Part shown: one piece after another, positions 33,435-41,413 of the stretch
Position numbering within the stretch: position 1 is the first letter of the stretch
Layout of the letters: every line of letters begins with the position of its first letter
Assembly: GCA_017546175.1 (NCBI GenBank)
Contig: JAFYXM010000010.1
Coordinates: forward strand, 186,001-250,000
DNA from: Elusimicrobiaceae bacterium
GTDB lineage: Bacteria > Elusimicrobiota > Elusimicrobia > Elusimicrobiales > Elusimicrobiaceae
DNA: 64,000 nucleotides
Reading direction: 5' to 3'
Position numbers and translations under genes: made by a program
Notes under the pieces: model-generated
Seen by the model: the letters and a program-made list of their open reading frames with translations, nothing else
Told to the model about the DNA's origin: nothing
The model's database searches: none

Positions 33435-34412
33435 CTAGAGAACTACATTTTCCGTATCTGTGATAGCATCACAAATATGTACCGGAATTTCGTTAAACGT
33501 CATTAACGGACGGCTGGTAATCTGATCCGGTGTATATTGTACATTGTGCTTATTGCTGGTCAATTTACGCAAAGCCGCTTTGACGGTGCGGTTCATATAC
33601 CAGAACGGTCTGCCCAAATTTAAACTTTGGATGCGTTCTTCAAGTTCGCACATTTTATCAATAAGATCTTCGGACACATTGGTAACGTCAATATTACAGA
33701 TACGGCCCGCATAACGCCAATCTTGCACCGCTAACCCCAATTTCCATTCAAAATACTCTTTATAAGCAGGATATTCATTACCTTCGGCATCGGTATGATT
33801 GACAAGACCGTGGTCCACCCGCTCAATACCTGCCTTGGAACCATGCGGGAAGAAGGTAAAAATCTTATCGCTATCCCACACTACCAAGTAAATGGAGGAG
33901 TTTTGCCCATCGGTTTCACCGCCTGCATCAATGACGTTACGGGCACTTTCTGCCTCCGTCAAGGTATTGTAACGGGCCGCTAAACCGGTAAAACGCTCCG
34001 GAGTTTGACCGGCATTTCCATAGATCAAATTGCTGGCCATGGTGTTGGACATACCGGCAATAATAGCCTTGCTTTGTCCGGTACGCACAGCCTGCAGGTT
34101 GCCCCCTTTTTCGGCTACCAATTTATCTACTACGGAGTAGGAGGATAAAGTGCCATAGCCCTCCACCACCACTTTGGTGGTCGCTTTGGCAGGCTCAATA
34201 CCTTGATAGGCTCTGCGCCAAGTCCCTTCCGGAATGCCGGTACGCACGGCATATTCATGTCCGGAATCTAAGTTACTTTCTACAACCAACGCATCACCGA
34301 TGATATCATTAGATTTGCTTAATACCTCTGCAATAGCCAGCTCTTGCCCGGACTCATCAAATTGTTTGGCATAGTCTAAGAGGTTGTAATATTTATCTGC
34401 AATAATAGCCAT
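33435..34412 (-). CDS. Major capsid protein (HK97-fold, BPP-1 type)
   Basis: 325 residues. Family segments: NDIIGDALVVESNLDSGHEYAVRTG, WRRAYQGIEPAKATTKVVVEG, then FTFFPHGSKAGIERVDHG, DWRYAGRICNIDVTN, and the C-terminal ITSRPLMTFNEIPVHICDAI. They are typical of major capsid proteins of BPP-1-like and related podoviruses, with an N-arm, E-loop and P-domain layout. No N-terminal delta-domain longer than ~30 residues, so a separate scaffold (next gene upstream) is expected. Complete and undisrupted. Confidence 0.88.
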   Translation of the reverse strand: MAIIADKYYNLLDYAKQFDESGQELAIAEVLSKSNDIIGDALVVESNLDSGHEYAVRTGIPEGTWRRAYQGIEPAKATTKVVVEGYGTLSSYSVVDKLVAEKGGNLQAVRTGQSKAIIAGMSNTMASNLIYGNAGQTPERFTGLAARYNTLTEAESARNVIDAGGETDGQNSSIYLVVWDSDKIFTFFPHGSKAGIERVDHGLVNHTDAEGNEYPAYKEYFEWKLGLAVQDWRYAGRICNIDVTNVSEDLIDKMCELEERIQSLNLGRPFWYMNRTVKAALRKLTSNKHNVQYTPDQITSRPLMTFNEIPVHICDAITDTENVVL

Positions 34413-34460
34413 AAATGAAATTTTCCTTTTAAGTTGGTCCTTACGGACAGAGAAAACCGT

Positions 34461-35033
34461 TTAATCGGCTTTCCCGTATAAAGCTTCTGCGAAAGTTTTA
34501 TCGGTCGTGCTGCGCGCCGCACCGCCGATAGAACGGTCTTCGCTGATGCTTTTGCTGATTTCATAAAAAGTCTTAATGATAACGGGGTGGCTTCCCAAGC
34601 CGGTGACATCTAAAAGCTCTCGCAGCTCTTCTCCGCCAAAACGCTGTGCAGCAGACAAAGCAGAGGTCAAATGCTTTTGATAGCAAGGCCCCAGCATTTC
34701 TTTGGTCTGCGCCGTCCATTTATCCAAGATTTGACCGCGTACTTCTTCGGATATTTTCCGTCCTTCCGTCAAAGTTTGCGCTTGCCAATCTAATAGTCTT
34801 TGCACCGTTTCGGCAGGAAGTTGCAGCTGGTTTGCCAATGTCTTAAAAGATTGCCAATTTTCTTCACACTCTTTTAATTCGCTCGGTAACTCTAGCTCTT
34901 CGTATCCGTCAGACTTTTCTACAGAAGACAGCTGATCGGGGGCGGATACATTTTCCGCTTCGCTCAGCCGGCCGGTTGCTTCGTCGGCCTGAAATTCATA
35001 GGTTTGGGGTTTAGTGTTTACTGTCTCAGACAT
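34461..35033 (-). CDS. Capsid scaffolding protein
   Basis: 190 residues from the ATG at 35033 (GAGGAGC upstream). Acidic, disordered first third, then helices (LANQLQLPAETVQRLLDWQ, ILDKWTAQTKEMLG) and the region LGSHPVIIKTFYEISKSISED, which is the common end of podovirus scaffold proteins. Position between portal and capsid genes fits. Overlaps the end of the Bbp19-like gene by 8 bp. No protease motif is seen. Confidence 0.75.
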   Translation of the reverse strand: MSETVNTKPQTYEFQADEATGRLSEAENVSAPDQLSSVEKSDGYEELELPSELKECEENWQSFKTLANQLQLPAETVQRLLDWQAQTLTEGRKISEEVRGQILDKWTAQTKEMLGPCYQKHLTSALSAAQRFGGEELRELLDVTGLGSHPVIIKTFYEISKSISEDRSIGGAARSTTDKTFAEALYGKAD

Positions 35034-35337
35034 AATTTTGCTCCTCGTTTTCTTCATCAATTTCATGTTGCAAAGAATTTACTTCCGACATATACTCCGC
35101 TCTCATCTGTGCCAGTATCAAAGCAGAGACTTGCAAAATTTGGCTTTGTAAAAAAAGAGCCATGCTTTTTTGCCCACAATGAAACGCCGTTGCATACGGA
35201 TCCGACGGCACAAAACCATGATTTTCCAATTGTCCCGCCTGCAATAACCGCCACAACACTCGCCGCCCTTGCGGCAATTTCAGCACGGCAGCCAAGTCAG
35301 ATAAGTTTCTCTTTTCAATAGATTTTTTCTTCATCAT
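35026..35337 (-). CDS. Bbp19-like phage protein
   Basis: 103 residues. DLAAVLKLPQGRRVLWRLLQAG and the following PYATAFHCGQKSMALFLQSQI match the small Bbp19 family (DLxxVLxxPxGRRxLWRLL...GxR), found next to capsid genes of BPP-1-like phages. Function not established. Acidic tail EIDEENEEQ. Confidence 0.72.
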   Translation of the reverse strand: MMKKKSIEKRNLSDLAAVLKLPQGRRVLWRLLQAGQLENHGFVPSDPYATAFHCGQKSMALFLQSQILQVSALILAQMRAEYMSEVNSLQHEIDEENEEQNYV

Positions 35338-35355
35338 TTCATTCCTGCTTTTGAC

Positions 35356-35420
35356 GGGGAAGGAAATGACTGAGCATTTCCTTCCCCACTGCGTAGGGGG
35401 GCTCGTTAATTTTAGGCCTC
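35356..35420. other. Tandem intercistronic hairpins between portal and Bbp19-like genes
   Basis: A perfect 13-bp inverted repeat, GGGGAAGGAAATG/CATTTCCTTCCCC with a 6-nt loop (35356-35387), is followed by a GGGGGGCT/GGCCTCCCC stem with wobble pairs (35396-35424). Neither has a T-run. They resemble RNase III processing or mRNA-stability hairpins of T7-like transcripts. Confidence 0.6.
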
Positions 35421-35447
35421 CCCGCGCCGCAGCATTATTTTTAGATT

Positions 35448-37013
35448 TTATTTTTGCTCACTAAGAGATAACTGCGCCATATTGACAGCTTGTCGCCGGG
35501 CTCTGATACGTTGTGTATCTTCTTCATCGCGCAAAAGTACCGGCGGCACTCCCAAAAGGTCCAAACCTTCTTCTACGGCAGCATCAAAATCAATTTTATC
35601 CAGCACTTCCGGATTTCCTTGCGCCAAACGTGAGATAAAATTAATTCCTTGTTCAATCCCATTCATGCCGCTTGCTTTTTGGGCCTGTGCAATCATAGAC
35701 ACGTATTGCACTTTTATATCCTCCCCCTCCACAATCGGCGGCGGCAGCGGAATCACTCCCCGACGGAACATAATATTAAACGTACGCTCAATGAGCGGGT
35801 CTAAAAGTTCATTTTTAAGCCGTTCCAATACCGGCCCCAAAACCAACATTTTTTCTTGATGTCTTTCTGCCACTTCCGTAGCGGTCATGTGAGAAAAATT
35901 CTGCGCACTGAGCATCAGGAAAACATCAGCAAAAAATTGCCCTTTAATGGTTTGTTTCACACGCTCTATGCTGCTTTCCAAAGCAGCCAAATCAATAGAC
36001 ACTTGATAGGCGGGTTTAATGGCGGCATCGGTGGTACCGTTGTAGCGGGTCAACCCTCCCGGAAGCAAATTCACTTCTCCTTGCACATTGGCAGAAACCA
36101 TCATGGGAGGATTGGTGTTTTTATCCAAAGCCACCAACTTGGCTTTTTGCATCTTTTGCAGCATTTTCACATCTCCCAAGGTTTTCCACCCCGGTCCACG
36201 GCCGTAAATATCAGAAGAATTTTTCACTTCCCAACGCGCAGCTATAACCGGAAACTCTTGATATCCGCCACGTTTGAGCAAATGTCCCTGAGGGGTAAAA
36301 TAAGCCGAAACATACGGCATATGTGCAAAATCTATTTTGCTCTCATCGGCCTGCGGGTTGGGCATAATTACGTGCATCACTTTAAACCAATCTGTTTTCT
36401 GTGTTTCGCTACGTCCGACCACGGAAAGCGGCAAATTTTCTTTACCAAATGCCTCAACCATTTGTTCTGCCGTCATAAAAAACTCACGTCCGAATGAATT
36501 TATATTGCCGCGGCTATCGGTGCCCAACACATATTCCCCCGCGGTAAAACTGCGGCAAGAAATTACTTTATCAGCATCTTCCTCCAGCAAAAAAGCCGCT
36601 GTACCAAAGACAGAAATTTCTTGATAAAAACTATGTAATGTGTTGTAAATGTTGGAGCGGCTAAAAACTTCTTCCATTCTGCGTTTTACTTCATATAGCC
36701 AGCGGCGTACACCGTTTTGCTTCATAATCTCTTCATCAGAAAGATTCAGCTCAAACCAACTGCGGCTAGGACTGGTAAGACCCGACATCATCCCCGCTGC
36801 CAACACCTCTACAGCCAACATAGGATCAGAGTCTATCAAAGCGCGGTGATCTATTTTTCGTCCGCTATTGGCAGAGTCTCCCTCAAAAAAACCGCGCGTA
36901 GGAGCGATAAATTTGGATAATTCTTTCCATGTGCCTTGCCATGTTTGACTTTGTGCTTTCATGACGTCATACTGCTTACGGAAAAGTTCCGTTTCTTGTG
37001 TTTTGTAACTCAT
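35448..37013 (-). CDS. Portal protein (podovirus head-tail connector)
   Basis: 521 residues, normal length. Head-tail connector family marks: WKELSKFIAPTRGFFEGD, VEVLAAGMMSGLTSPSRSWFEL, LYEVKRRMEEVFSRSNIYNTLHSFYQEISVFGTAA, FPVIAARWEVKNSSDIYGRGPG, and the C-terminal ERTFNIMFRRGVIPLPPP. It forms the dodecameric ring through which DNA enters. AAGGTG precedes the ATG. Promoter at 37360-37332 is 310 nt upstream, with the small plus-strand gene 37100-37279 lying antisense in the leader. Confidence 0.93.
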   Translation of the reverse strand: MSYKTQETELFRKQYDVMKAQSQTWQGTWKELSKFIAPTRGFFEGDSANSGRKIDHRALIDSDPMLAVEVLAAGMMSGLTSPSRSWFELNLSDEEIMKQNGVRRWLYEVKRRMEEVFSRSNIYNTLHSFYQEISVFGTAAFLLEEDADKVISCRSFTAGEYVLGTDSRGNINSFGREFFMTAEQMVEAFGKENLPLSVVGRSETQKTDWFKVMHVIMPNPQADESKIDFAHMPYVSAYFTPQGHLLKRGGYQEFPVIAARWEVKNSSDIYGRGPGWKTLGDVKMLQKMQKAKLVALDKNTNPPMMVSANVQGEVNLLPGGLTRYNGTTDAAIKPAYQVSIDLAALESSIERVKQTIKGQFFADVFLMLSAQNFSHMTATEVAERHQEKMLVLGPVLERLKNELLDPLIERTFNIMFRRGVIPLPPPIVEGEDIKVQYVSMIAQAQKASGMNGIEQGINFISRLAQGNPEVLDKIDFDAAVEEGLDLLGVPPVLLRDEEDTQRIRARRQAVNMAQLSLSEQK

Positions 37014-37099
37014 AAATCACCTTGACTAAAAAATATATACTGCCTGCAAGTAAAACAAAAATTTATTAGGATATAGAAAACAGCAAACAGGAGAATATT

Positions 37100-37279
37100 A
37101 TGTGGGGTTTACTAGGTATTTTGATTTTCGTACTGCTTTTATCTTTTCCGGGGTTTTACATCATTACGCGAAAAGTGTTTGCGCGTGGAAGCAAACGTAG
37201 TGCCGTTTGGCTTTCCGCAGCCGTTACCGCCCTATTGTTGATAGGACTACTGCTTATGATGTTTGGAGCAATTTTGTAA
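37100..37279 (+). CDS. 59-residue double-pass membrane protein, second plus-strand gene in phage cluster
   Basis: MWGLLGILIFVLLLSFPGF begins the first helix; a basic loop (TRKVFARGSKRS) and a second helix (LSAAVTALLLIGLLLMMFG) follow, ending AIL. An ACAGGAG ribosome site stands 7 nt before the ATG. It is oriented against the phage genes and sits between portal and terL. The helix-basic loop-helix plan is the same as the N-terminus of the moron at 28526. An ACCCG-AA-CGGGT palindrome follows the stop. No family recognised. Confidence 0.65.
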   Translation: MWGLLGILIFVLLLSFPGFYIITRKVFARGSKRSAVWLSAAVTALLLIGLLLMMFGAIL

Positions 37280-37331
37280 GTAATATTTTACCCGAACGGG
37301 TGTAGATTTACTAGAGAAACCTGATAAAACA

Positions 37332-37360
37332 AATATAGCATATTTTGTTAGTTTTGTCAA
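37332..37360 (-). promoter_or_regulatory. Promoter for the portal-capsid transcript
   Basis: Minus strand: TTGACA (37360-37355), 17-nt spacer, TATATT (37337-37332). An imperfect inverted repeat AACAAA-tatagcata-TTTTGTT (37329-37351) overlaps the -10 and spacer and could be an operator. Confidence 0.7.
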
Positions 37361-37436
37361 GTTTCTTGTTAGTATTTTTATATTTCTCGTCTAAGATTTT
37401 TTGAATTCTTATTTCTTTTTTGCGTAAAAGTTAGCT

Positions 37437-38762
37437 TTATAACACATTATATTCCGTTTTGGCAAAAGAAGATGTGCCGTTCTTTTTCATTACGGGCATA
37501 GCAAAAGTGAGTGCTAAGGCATCGGCCAAGTCGGGGCTTTTTCCGCTGCGTGCTTTTAAGTCCTCTTTGCTTTCCAGCTTCATTCTGCCGGCCGGGTCAA
37601 AACTGTAGCGAATTCCGCATAAATCTGCCCGTAAAGCAGGGTTTGAAGGCAAGGCTCCCCCGTCGCACAGCCATTGGGCCATCTCCCCCCACATTTCCGC
37701 CCGTTTATTGACATATTGACCCGTTTTAAGAGGAGCAGAGCCAAAATTTACTTCAAAAACTTCAAAACCCAACTGACGCAATCTATCTATAACCCCACCC
37801 CCACAACCGCCATCTATAAATACGGCATCCGGGTGAAAATTTTCCATCGCCAAAGCCACATGCGCCGCCAAGGTCATTTGATCCGTTTTACAAAAGACTT
37901 CCGGCTCAAAACCTTGAAGTCCCTGTCGTTTAAAAATTACGCTGCGATCCGTTCCAAAACGCGCCGGATCTACCCCCATTATTTTAGGTGCATAGCGAAC
38001 CTCGGCCGGGCTGTATTTGCGTTCTTGCGATTTTAACACATCACAAATACTGATCAACACATCCTCCGCATCGGCCGTAAAATCACACAAATATTCCTGA
38101 CGAAATAAATTCTCCGGTGTATGCTCTTTAATTTCTGCCAACTCTTGCACTGAAATAACGCCCGTTTGATCTGCAGGGAACACCCCACACCACCATTGAT
38201 GTGGGCGCGAAATCATGGCTTTTTGCGCCTGTTGATACAATTGATAAAACTGATTCTGCCCTTTCGGAGTACCTGTAAACAAAGTCCATCCTTGGCGAGA
38301 AAGTAACATCGGTCTTACAATTTCATCAAATACGTCGGGCTTAATTTGAGCATATTCGTCCAAAACCACCCCGTCGGCATAAGTACCGCGCAAGGCATCC
38401 GGATTATCAGCTCCCAACAGCCAAACTTTAGCTCCGTTAGGCAGAATGACACTTAACTCCGTTTCAGACAATTTAACACCGGGCAAAGGAGCTGTGTATC
38501 TACGCATATAATCCCATGCAATCAGCTTGGTTTGCTTTAAAAAAGGAGAGATATAAAAATAACGAGGGGACGGCTGCTGATTTATCAAAGCACTTTTCAG
38601 CAGATGATTGATAGCACATACCGTTTTACCCATTTGCCGATGCGTAACCAATACATTAAAACGATGTTTCTCCAGCTGCTTATGGATTTCCGTCTGAGGA
38701 TAGCGCGGTTTATACGGGATAACCACCGTTTTGTTATTTTCCGTTTTTTGTTTCGTCCCCAT
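37437..38762 (-). CDS. terL: Terminase large subunit
   Basis: 441 residues. ATPase domain: VTHRQMGKTVCAI (Walker A variant), ADGVVLDEYAQ (Walker B with catalytic Glu), LFTGTPKGQNQF (coupling motif). Nuclease domain: IMGVDPARFGTDRSVIF (first Asp), VFIDGGCGGGVIDRL (second), SPDLADALALTFA (third). All catalytic residues for ATP-driven packaging and DNA cleavage are present. Starts directly after the terS stop, with GGAGGAAT as ribosome site. Intact, which argues against simple decay of the element. Confidence 0.95.
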   Translation of the reverse strand: MGTKQKTENNKTVVIPYKPRYPQTEIHKQLEKHRFNVLVTHRQMGKTVCAINHLLKSALINQQPSPRYFYISPFLKQTKLIAWDYMRRYTAPLPGVKLSETELSVILPNGAKVWLLGADNPDALRGTYADGVVLDEYAQIKPDVFDEIVRPMLLSRQGWTLFTGTPKGQNQFYQLYQQAQKAMISRPHQWWCGVFPADQTGVISVQELAEIKEHTPENLFRQEYLCDFTADAEDVLISICDVLKSQERKYSPAEVRYAPKIMGVDPARFGTDRSVIFKRQGLQGFEPEVFCKTDQMTLAAHVALAMENFHPDAVFIDGGCGGGVIDRLRQLGFEVFEVNFGSAPLKTGQYVNKRAEMWGEMAQWLCDGGALPSNPALRADLCGIRYSFDPAGRMKLESKEDLKARSGKSPDLADALALTFAMPVMKKNGTSSFAKTEYNVL

Positions 38763-39212
38763 TTATTCCTCCCAATGCACCACCAGTGTGCTTGGCTGTT
38801 TTTTCCCTTCTTCTTTTCCGTCATGCCAACCCAATAAATTTTTAGCCGTAAATACGGCAAAAGAAGAGGAATAATTTCCGCGCAAGCTGTTTTGAATCAA
38901 GATATTTCCTTGCAAATCTCGGGCTTTTTGCACCGCTTGCGCAAACTCCGGATATTGCCGCTCCCAGTCGGTCAAAACCTCTTGCGTAACTCCTAATTTT
39001 CGTGCAAAAGCCGCAAAAGTAGGCAGCTCTGCTGCGGTTTCTATCAGCGCTACGGAGCCGTCTTTTTTCATTACTTCCGTAACGGTAAAAGCAGATATAT
39101 CAAAAAAAGCCAAAAGCTCCTGAACATACCGGCTTTGATAACTAAAAGAATTATTTTTAGAATTTCTTTTTTTTCTTGGAGAAGATACAGTTTGTTTGGT
39201 AAGAGAAGTCAT
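38763..39212 (-). CDS. terS: Terminase small subunit
   Basis: 149 residues from the ATG at 39212; a longer frame to 39299 would begin with TTG and a hydrophobic tail unlike the family. Basic N-terminus (SPRKKRNSKNN), HTH-like helices (LPTFAAFARKLGVTQEVLTDWERQYPEFAQ), then an oligomerisation helix and FTAKNLLGWHDGKEE, the usual small-terminase ending. No clear Shine-Dalgarno, so the start is less certain. First gene after the operator-promoter at 39304-39361. Confidence 0.85.
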   Translation of the reverse strand: MTSLTKQTVSSPRKKRNSKNNSFSYQSRYVQELLAFFDISAFTVTEVMKKDGSVALIETAAELPTFAAFARKLGVTQEVLTDWERQYPEFAQAVQKARDLQGNILIQNSLRGNYSSSFAVFTAKNLLGWHDGKEEGKKQPSTLVVHWEE

Positions 39213-39303
39213 ATTAAAAGCAGAAATAACAAGCAAGAAATACCCGATGAGTGCGGGCAAAAGAGGAGATAAAATAAATTTGGGGAAAAATAAGGACAAA
39301 AAA

Positions 39304-39361
39304 ATACAAACTTTAATCGTTTGTATATAATTATTATATCAAATTTTTTTAAATTTGTCAA
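39304..39361 (-). promoter_or_regulatory. Consensus promoter with operator-like palindrome heading the phage cluster
   Basis: Minus strand: TTGACA (39361-39356), 17-nt spacer, TATAAT (39338-39333), a perfect sigma-70 consensus. Around the start point lies a perfect 8-bp inverted repeat, ATACAAAC-tttaatc-GTTTGTAT (39304-39326). A repressor bound there would block initiation. Confidence 0.8.
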
Positions 39362-39382
39362 ATAAATATAAAAATAACACAA

Positions 39383-39416
39383 AAAGCCGCATAAGATACT
39401 TATCTTATACGGCTTT
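39383..39416 (-). terminator. Terminator of the pilus operon
   Basis: Long stem AAAGCCG-ATAAGATA with one C-A mismatch and a 2-nt tip, followed on the minus strand by TTTTTGTG. It closes the transcript ending with the HExxH peptidase. Confidence 0.82.
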
Positions 39417-39439
39417 AAACAAACATGTTAAAAGTTGGT

Positions 39440-40972
39440 TTATCGTACAGTCTTAGCCCATTTCCAAAAAGCATCTTCAAAGGCGGCCGTGCTGTTGTAG
39501 CGATAGGCTTTAGCCAGTGCTTTTTCAATGGAATAAGGCTGATACACCGGTTTTCCTTTTGCGTCCTTTTTCACAAATCCGGTGGCAGGATCTCTTACTT
39601 GTTCGCCTTGTGAAAGGAGTTTGGTAAACTGCTCAAATTGCATACGGTTAGACGGAGTGGCTCCCCCGACAGGATTTAACAAAAAGCGCACCATAGCATA
39701 AGCCTGAAAATACCAATCTTGCGTCTTTCCGCGCGATTCCAACGCCGCTAAAGAACCTTCCTGCATAAATTGCCCAAACGGCATCAGCACCAAGGGTTTC
39801 CCGCGGCGAGGGGCCTGCTGAAGGGTTTTGGCACGGCTGGAACCAAACTCTTCGGTAGGGCTAGATTTGCTTCTTTGAATATTTAACGTCTTTAAATCAT
39901 TGCCCCACGGACCGCCTTTCACTCCGTTATAAGCCTGATCTTCCATATAAACAGCCAACCCTTCATCAAGCCACGCAGGAGTGACCAAACGGTTGGTTTT
40001 ATGTTTATCAAAATATTTTTGGGTAAAGATGTGCACCAACTCATGTGTGAAGACTTCTTTTAGCTCTTGTTGTTTACCGGGTTCGTCATACACCACGATT
40101 TCTCCGCGAGTAGGATAGGCCAAAGCCCGTGTCCATGCCTTAGCACTGGGCTCATATTTCAAATAACTTCCGTGGTCCTGATATACAAACACCCGCACTT
40201 TCTCACTCATCATCCACGGGATATTACGGCGCAAAGTGGCATAGGCTGATTCAAAAGTCATAGACATATTGGAAGAGCCGATACCGCCATCTCTTTTTTG
40301 CATATAAATTTCAAAGTGGGTACTCTTCGTTTTCACCCATTCCACACCGGGGCGAAAATCGTTAGGATTAAAAGGTTTATTTTTAACAGGCACGGAGGCG
40401 TGGGCCGTCTTAGATGCCGGCTGTGGGATAAATCGCCCCTGTGTGCTTTCTTTTTTAGTCTGCTGCAACATGCGCGCGGCATAATCAAGCTCTGCTTGAG
40501 CGGCCTCTTCCTGCGCGGTTGGAGCCTTTTTTTCTATAGTGGCGACGGTGGTTTTGGGGGTAGCGCTTCTTTCCCCCTCTGCCAAAGCATTATTACTTTC
40601 CAATTCTTTCTCTATAGCTGTTTTGGAAGGCTTATTTTTGACTTCTTTATTTTTAGAAACAGCACTCTCGGCAGGAACAGAAACTTCAGACTTTTTATTA
40701 TCTGATGGCTTGACGGATGATGTTGCAGAGACGGAAGATTCCGTTTTGGCAGGTGTTTGAGCCGGTTTCTGTTTTTTAGATTGTTCTACACCTGCAGAAG
40801 ATGCCGGTGCGGCAATATCAGAAGCACCCAAAGATTTTCTAAGCAAATCTATGTTTGAAGCAGGGGCCTCTACTGCATTTTCAGACAAAGTTTCCTGTAA
40901 ATAAGAAAAACTTTGAGCCGAAACAAAACCAGCTAAACAAACACAACCCATCACACAAAAAATCTTTCGCAT
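39440..40972 (-). CDS. Exported gluzincin metallopeptidase (MA family, HExxH)
   Basis: 510 residues. Signal peptide (FCVMGCVCLAGFVSA), then ~180 residues of Ala/Ser/Lys/Pro-rich linker, then a C-terminal peptidase domain. The zinc site is intact: THELVHIFTQ (HELVH) and TPAWLDEGLAVYMED, whose EG supplies the third ligand, as in Peptidase_MA_2/DUF1570 proteins. WFQAYAMVRFLLN-type helices follow. Last gene of the pilus operon, 17 nt after the PilX-like gene. Pilin or exoprotein processing is possible; the substrate is unknown. Confidence 0.83.
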   Translation of the reverse strand: MRKIFCVMGCVCLAGFVSAQSFSYLQETLSENAVEAPASNIDLLRKSLGASDIAAPASSAGVEQSKKQKPAQTPAKTESSVSATSSVKPSDNKKSEVSVPAESAVSKNKEVKNKPSKTAIEKELESNNALAEGERSATPKTTVATIEKKAPTAQEEAAQAELDYAARMLQQTKKESTQGRFIPQPASKTAHASVPVKNKPFNPNDFRPGVEWVKTKSTHFEIYMQKRDGGIGSSNMSMTFESAYATLRRNIPWMMSEKVRVFVYQDHGSYLKYEPSAKAWTRALAYPTRGEIVVYDEPGKQQELKEVFTHELVHIFTQKYFDKHKTNRLVTPAWLDEGLAVYMEDQAYNGVKGGPWGNDLKTLNIQRSKSSPTEEFGSSRAKTLQQAPRRGKPLVLMPFGQFMQEGSLAALESRGKTQDWYFQAYAMVRFLLNPVGGATPSNRMQFEQFTKLLSQGEQVRDPATGFVKKDAKGKPVYQPYSIEKALAKAYRYNSTAAFEDAFWKWAKTVR

Positions 40973-40989
40973 GACGAAGCCCCCTTTTT

Positions 40990-41403
40990 TTACAGAAAAT
41001 CACTGCCCGTTATCATTTCGTACTCTATTTCACGCAAGCTATCTTCGTTGGCGGTGTTGGACGTAAATTTGGCCTTTACTTGAAAATTTTCAAAATTACA
41101 AGTAAGTTCCTTTACCTGATCTTCTTCGGGACAGCCGTCTTCCGTGCCGTTTCCTTTACAATACATAATACCCATCTCCATATCCCGACGGAAAGCCTGT
41201 GGTGTTTTGGCCGTCCACAAATCATTCACCTGTGCCATACAAGATTGAATCAGCACTTGAGCAGACACCTGGCGGCGGGTCTTACGCGCAGAAGCCGTAC
41301 GAGACAAACTGGCCCGCAACAACATCGTGGTAATACCGGCCAAAATAACGGTAATGAGTAAAACTTGCATCAAGGCTGCTCCTCTTTTATTATTCTTAAT
41401 CAT
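40990..41403 (-). CDS. PilX/GspK-like minor pilin
   Basis: 137 residues from ATG 41403 (AGGGGGGAG upstream). Basic leader IKNNKRG, then AALMQVLLITVILAGITTMLL: the cleavage site is kept (Gly -1, Ala +1), but Gln replaces the +5 Glu, which is typical of PilX/GspK tip pilins. Two or three Cys in the short soluble part. Last of six pilin-like genes downstream of pilC. Confidence 0.72.
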   Translation of the reverse strand: MIKNNKRGAALMQVLLITVILAGITTMLLRASLSRTASARKTRRQVSAQVLIQSCMAQVNDLWTAKTPQAFRRDMEMGIMYCKGNGTEDGCPEEDQVKELTCNFENFQVKAKFTSNTANEDSLREIEYEMITGSDFL

Positions 41404-41413
41404 AGCTCCCCCC

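Noticed and set aside
39213-39299. Longer small-terminase start
   Set aside because: Requires TTG without a ribosome site, and falls across the likely operator and transcription start region; the added residues are unlike the family.
23844-39390. AAAAAGCCGC occurs at both edges of the phage cluster (23844-23853 and 39381-39390), like a short att repeat
   Set aside because: Both copies are the 5' arm of ordinary terminators, and such sequence recurs in terminators across the window; 10 bp of this kind is not evidence for integration.
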